64,000 bases of DNA, from assembly GCA_039029135.1 (NCBI GenBank), contig JBCCGT010000012.1:1-64000 (forward strand), read 5' to 3'. Below the pieces are notes generated by a model. It saw only the letters and a program-made list of their open reading frames with translations. It ran no database searches and was not told where the DNA came from. The stretch is from JALZVT01 sp039029135. Lineage in GTDB: Bacteria > Pseudomonadota > Gammaproteobacteria > Pseudomonadales > Azotimanducaceae. A program made the translations under genes and the position numbers. Below are positions 60,759 through 64,000 of this stretch, in pieces (the stretch's first letter is position 1; each line of letters begins with the position of its first letter).

Positions 60759-62474
60759 CTATTCCAGACGCCCCAGCAGCGCGTCGAGTTCCTCCTGCCA
60801 CTCGGCCTGCCGAGCCGGTTTTTGAAACTTTGGCTTGCGCGCACGATCCGCTGCGAGCAGACGCTCTAGCGTATCGATCCGTTCGAGAAGCTCGTCCTCT
60901 TCCGACGTGGCGGTCGCAGAGCCCGCATCGGCCGCGCGCCCTCCCGAGTCGTTGGCGCCGCGCCGCGCTCGCTCGCCAGACGCGGCAGCGGTCGACGTGA
61001 AGAACGGTCGCGGGTCGTAAACCTCCCGCAGCGCGCCACCCTCGATCAGCCAGAACCGCTCCGCGAGGCGATTGACGAATTCCCGGTCGTGGGAGGTAAA
61101 GAGCAGGGTCGCATCGCTCGCGAGCAGCTGCGCCTCGAGCTGTTCGCGGCCGTCGATATCGATGTGATTTGTCGGCTCGTCGAGAATCAGAAAATTGCAG
61201 CGCTCGAGCGACAGTCGCACAAACAGCGCCCGCGCCCGCTCGCCGCCCGACATCGAACCGACGCGCGACTCGTGGCGATCAAACGGAAAACCCGCCGCGA
61301 CCAGCGCGCGCGTTACGGCCTGCTCGGACAGCTCCAGATCTGCGCCGACGAACCGCGCCAGCGGCGTCGCCCCCGAGGTGGCCTGCAGTTCTTGATCGTA
61401 GTAGCCGAGCCGTACCTGAGGATTAAAGCGGACCCGATCGTCGGGGTGCTCGACGGCCGCGAGCAGCCGGCGTATCAGCGTCGTCTTGCCTACGCCGTTG
61501 TGGCCCAACAGCGCAACGCGCTCGCCGGGTCGCACGAAGGCCTCGTCGATGCGAAACAGCTCACGCGCACCAGCGCTAACGTCGACGGCGTCGAGCGACA
61601 GTGCCCGATTGCCGCGAGTCGCGGCGGTCTGCAGGCCGAGCGCCAGTCCCGAGCCGCGGCTGACGAAGGTCTTTTCCTCCTCCAGACGATCGACGCGGCG
61701 ATGCATGTTGCGCGCACGGCGCGCGAGATCTTCGTTGTCGTAGGTCCGCCCCCAGTGCGCGAGGCGCTTGGCGCTCGCCCGCAGCTTGTCGATCTCTTTT
61801 TCTTCCGCAGCCCGTTTCTCCGCAGCCGCGACATCCATCCGCGCGAGCTCTTCGCGACTGGCGCTGAAGGTCAGCTCGAACCGGTAGGCGCGCTGATCGC
61901 GCAGATAGACCGTGCTGGTGGACAGGCCATCGAGAAACGCACGGTCGTGAGACACCAGGACGATTGCGCCAGAGAAGCTCGCGAGCGCGCCCTCGAACAG
62001 GTTCAGCGTCGCGAGATCGAGATGGTTCGTGGGCTCGTCGAGCAGCAGCAGTTCAGGACGCGAGACCAGGGCGCGGGCCAGCAGCAGGCGATTCACCTGA
62101 CCGCCGCTCAGCGCCTCGGCCCGAACAGCAAAGTGCGACTCGTCGATGCCGAGCTCCGCCAGCACGCTCTGCGCGCGCCAGCTCTCCTGCGCCGGGACCT
62201 GCTGAGCAACCACCTCGAGCATGGGCAGGGACGCCAGCTCGGGCGGCAGAAACTGTGCCACCCGACCGACCGTCAGCCCGCGCAGGCGGGTGATCACACC
62301 GCTGTCCGGTTCGACGACGCCCTCCAGCAAATCGAGCAGCGTCGTCTTGCCCGCGCCGTTGTGACCGACGAGGCCGATGCGATCGCCGCGCGCGACCGCG
62401 AGGTCAAGGCCGCGAAACAGCTCGCGCCCCGCCACCGAATGGCCGATCTTGTTCGCCTGCAGAAGATTGGACAT
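60759..62474 (-). CDS. ABC-F ATPase (Uup-like)
   Basis: A 571-residue cytoplasmic protein with two ATP-binding cassettes and no membrane domain. The first cassette has GHNGAGKTT and LSGGQVNRLLLARAL with LLLDEPTNHLDL; the second has GHNGVGKTT and MSGGERARALF with LILDEPTNHIDI. Between them is the charged helical linker of the ABC-F family. The C-terminus has an acidic, Ser/Ala-rich stretch and then a Lys/Gln-rich helix, as in Uup. Family members act on ribosomes or branched DNA intermediates. ATG 62474 is divergent from the rhomboid gene with 53 nt between starts. Confidence 0.88.
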   Translation of the reverse strand: MSNLLQANKIGHSVAGRELFRGLDLAVARGDRIGLVGHNGAGKTTLLDLLEGVVEPDSGVITRLRGLTVGRVAQFLPPELASLPMLEVVAQQVPAQESWRAQSVLAELGIDESHFAVRAEALSGGQVNRLLLARALVSRPELLLLDEPTNHLDLATLNLFEGALASFSGAIVLVSHDRAFLDGLSTSTVYLRDQRAYRFELTFSASREELARMDVAAAEKRAAEEKEIDKLRASAKRLAHWGRTYDNEDLARRARNMHRRVDRLEEEKTFVSRGSGLALGLQTAATRGNRALSLDAVDVSAGARELFRIDEAFVRPGERVALLGHNGVGKTTLIRRLLAAVEHPDDRVRFNPQVRLGYYDQELQATSGATPLARFVGADLELSEQAVTRALVAAGFPFDRHESRVGSMSGGERARALFVRLSLERCNFLILDEPTNHIDIDGREQLEAQLLASDATLLFTSHDREFVNRLAERFWLIEGGALREVYDPRPFFTSTAAASGERARRGANDSGGRAADAGSATATSEEDELLERIDTLERLLAADRARKPKFQKPARQAEWQEELDALLGRLE

Positions 62475-62527
62475 GCCCGGCCTATGCCGTCACGCTAATT
62501 GGCAGCCAAGCATAAACCGGGATCGCC

Positions 62528-63277
62528 ATGCTGTTTCCGCTGCGCGACGAGAATCCGCTCGCGCATCCACCCATCGCTACCATCTGTCTCATAGCGCTGA
62601 ACGGCCTGGCCTGGGTGTTTCTGCAGGGTATGGGCAGCCCAGCGGCGCTTGGCGAGTCGCTGTGTGTATACGGTCTGATCCCGGGCGACCTGCTGGGCAC
62701 CGCGCCGCCCGGCTCCGGATTCCCGATCGATCAGGAGCGCGTCTGCATCGTCAACGGCGAAGGCGGCATCCAGACGCTGTTGACCTCCATGTTCATGCAC
62801 GGCGGCTGGTTTCATCTGCTCGGCAACATGTGGTTTTTGTGGATCTTCGGCGACAACGTCGAGGACGCGATGGGTCCGGCGCGCTTCGCTGTGTTCTATC
62901 TGCTGTGCGGACTAGCGGCCGCCGCCGCCCAGACCGCGACCGACCCCGACAGCGCCATACCCATGGTCGGCGCGTCCGGCGCCATCGGCGGCGTGATGGG
63001 TGGGTACGCGCTGCTCTATCCTCGCGCCCGGATCTTGTCGCTGTTCGTGATTGTGACCGTATCGGTGCCGGCGTTCCTGATGCTGGGCTATTGGGTGCTG
63101 ATCCAGTTCGTCGGCAGTTTCACGACGGATGCCAGCGGCGGCGGCGTGGCGTTCTGGGCACACATCGGCGGCTTCGTCGCGGGGCTCGCGCTGGTGCTGC
63201 CGTTCCGACGCGAGCGGCTGTACCAGGAACACGTGGCGCTCCCCGATCGCGAAGACGCGCGGTACCGTTGGTTTTGA
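62528..63277 (+). CDS. Rhomboid-family intramembrane serine protease
   Basis: A 249-residue membrane protease with about six helices. It starts with PLRDENPLAHPP and contains MFMHGGWFHLLGNMWFLWIFGDNVED, broken here into MHGGWFHLLGNMWF and WIFGDNVEDAMG. The nucleophile motif GASGAIGG is in helix 4, and the partner histidine is in FWAHIGGFVAG. The first-loop and GNMWF elements are typical of bacterial rhomboids. The cleaved substrate is unknown. The stop overlaps the start of the next gene by 4 nt (TTGA). Confidence 0.92.
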   Translation: MLFPLRDENPLAHPPIATICLIALNGLAWVFLQGMGSPAALGESLCVYGLIPGDLLGTAPPGSGFPIDQERVCIVNGEGGIQTLLTSMFMHGGWFHLLGNMWFLWIFGDNVEDAMGPARFAVFYLLCGLAAAAAQTATDPDSAIPMVGASGAIGGVMGGYALLYPRARILSLFVIVTVSVPAFLMLGYWVLIQFVGSFTTDASGGGVAFWAHIGGFVAGLALVLPFRRERLYQEHVALPDREDARYRWF

Positions 63278-64000
63278 AGCCGATCCCCGTCATTTTGGAC
63301 ACGGACATCGGCATGGACGCCGACGACGTCTGGGCGCTCGCTCTGCTGCTGCGCTGTCCCGAGCTCGATCTGAGGCTGGTCGTCAGCGCCTGCGGCGACA
63401 CCGACTACGTCGCCGCCTGCGCCGCACACGTGCTGACCGTCGCCAATCGTCTCGATGTACCCGTCGGCGTCGGCCTGCCGCTCGACACCACCGCCCGCAC
63501 CCACGCGGACTGGCTGGGCGACTTTCAGCTAGGCGACTATGGCGGCCCGGTTGTACGCGACGGCGTCGGCGCGCTGATCGACACCATCATGGCCAGCGCC
63601 GAGCCGGTCACGGTGATCAGCATCGGGCCGCTACCGAATCTCGCCGCGGCCCTGCAGCGCGAGCCGCGCATCGCCGAACGTGCGCGCTTCGTTGGCATGC
63701 AGGGCAGCGTACGGCGCGGCTACCTCGGCGCGCCCAAGCCGCACCGCGAATACAACGTCAGGCTCTATCCTCAGGCGGCGCAGCGCGTGTTTGCAGCACC
63801 CTGGGACAAAACCATCACGCCCCTGGATAGCTGCGGCAACTTCGTGCTCGCCGGCGAGGACTGGCACGCGCTACGCGCAAGCCAAGATCCGCTGGCTAGG
63901 ATCGTGGCCGGCGCGCAGGACGCGTTCACGGCCTCGCTGGGCGAGCGCCTGTTCGATGGTCTGGATCCGCGCGAACAGACCACGCCGCTGTACGACACCG
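63274..64000 (+). CDS. Nucleoside hydrolase-like protein, N-terminal part (runs off the window)
   Basis: An N-ribohydrolase-like enzyme, 242 residues visible. The calcium motif ILDTDIGMDADDVWAL lies at residues 7-22, with the DxDxxxDD set complete. LRLVVSACGDTDYVA follows, and then TVISIGPLPNLAAAL, which is also conserved. Such enzymes split nucleosides to base and ribose, but many members act on other glycosides. TTG 63274 overlaps the rhomboid stop by 4 nt, so translation is probably coupled. The C-terminal substrate-binding region is cut off by the end of the sequence. Confidence 0.85.
   Translation, partial: MKPIPVILDTDIGMDADDVWALALLLRCPELDLRLVVSACGDTDYVAACAAHVLTVANRLDVPVGVGLPLDTTARTHADWLGDFQLGDYGGPVVRDGVGALIDTIMASAEPVTVISIGPLPNLAAALQREPRIAERARFVGMQGSVRRGYLGAPKPHREYNVRLYPQAAQRVFAAPWDKTITPLDSCGNFVLAGEDWHALRASQDPLARIVAGAQDAFTASLGERLFDGLDPREQTTPLYDT

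Overview
The window reads as a chromosome segment of a high-GC gammaproteobacterium. The support is the linked ruvCAB-tolQRAB-pal-cpoB-queE-queC run, aspS next to yebC and an FmdB-type zinc-ribbon gene, a gammaproteobacterial-style dinB, and a bacterial-type proS. I cannot name the genus from sequence alone; the lipid and CoA gene remnants would fit a marine or steroid/lipid-degrading lineage, which is inference. Genes are densely packed with many 1-4 nt overlaps, and GTG and TTG starts are common.

Layout. 1-12.5 kb: the start of nadA, an ATP-grasp ligase, a secreted DUF3604 protein, a lipoprotein, two small exported proteins, an SDR / GPH transporter / metallo-beta-lactamase-fold cluster, dinB behind a LexA-like box, a methyltransferase and an unknown protein. 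12.6-24.9 kb: tRNA-Lys and a long minus-strand run for 7-deazaguanine synthesis (queE, queC), the Tol-Pal envelope system, the RuvABC resolvasome, yebC, aspS and an FmdB-type gene. 25-33.5 kb: an HU protein with a histone-H1-like tail, proS, a lytic transglycosylase, an M48 protease lying in the same reading frame as a DUF898 membrane protein, a thioredoxin-like lipoprotein and wrbA.

33.4-45.0 kb is an accessory island. Its ends carry a diverged direct repeat of about 170 bp containing the wrbA 3' end and the 3' end of the neighbouring GNAT gene. It holds four intact unusual genes: a protein with a deaminase-like HxE...CxxC pattern, a membrane-anchored TAXI-type binding protein, a giant pseudokinase-AAA-GAF-nucleotide cyclase, and a macro-like/TIR fusion. 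Between them lie wrecked genes: an FAD oxidoreductase, a CoA-transferase, an alpha-oxoamine synthase tail and an IS91-type transposase tail. This is the most likely place for an undescribed signalling or defence system.

45-64 kb returns to ordinary chromosome: propionyl-CoA synthetase with an AMACR-type CoA-transferase, an MsbA-like ABC exporter, a carboxylesterase, miaE, a glycosyltransferase-like gene, two unknowns, argC with an aminotransferase, a DEAD-box helicase with a long acidic N-terminus, hisC, a HAD phosphatase, an ABC-F ATPase, a rhomboid protease and the start of a nucleoside hydrolase that runs off the end.
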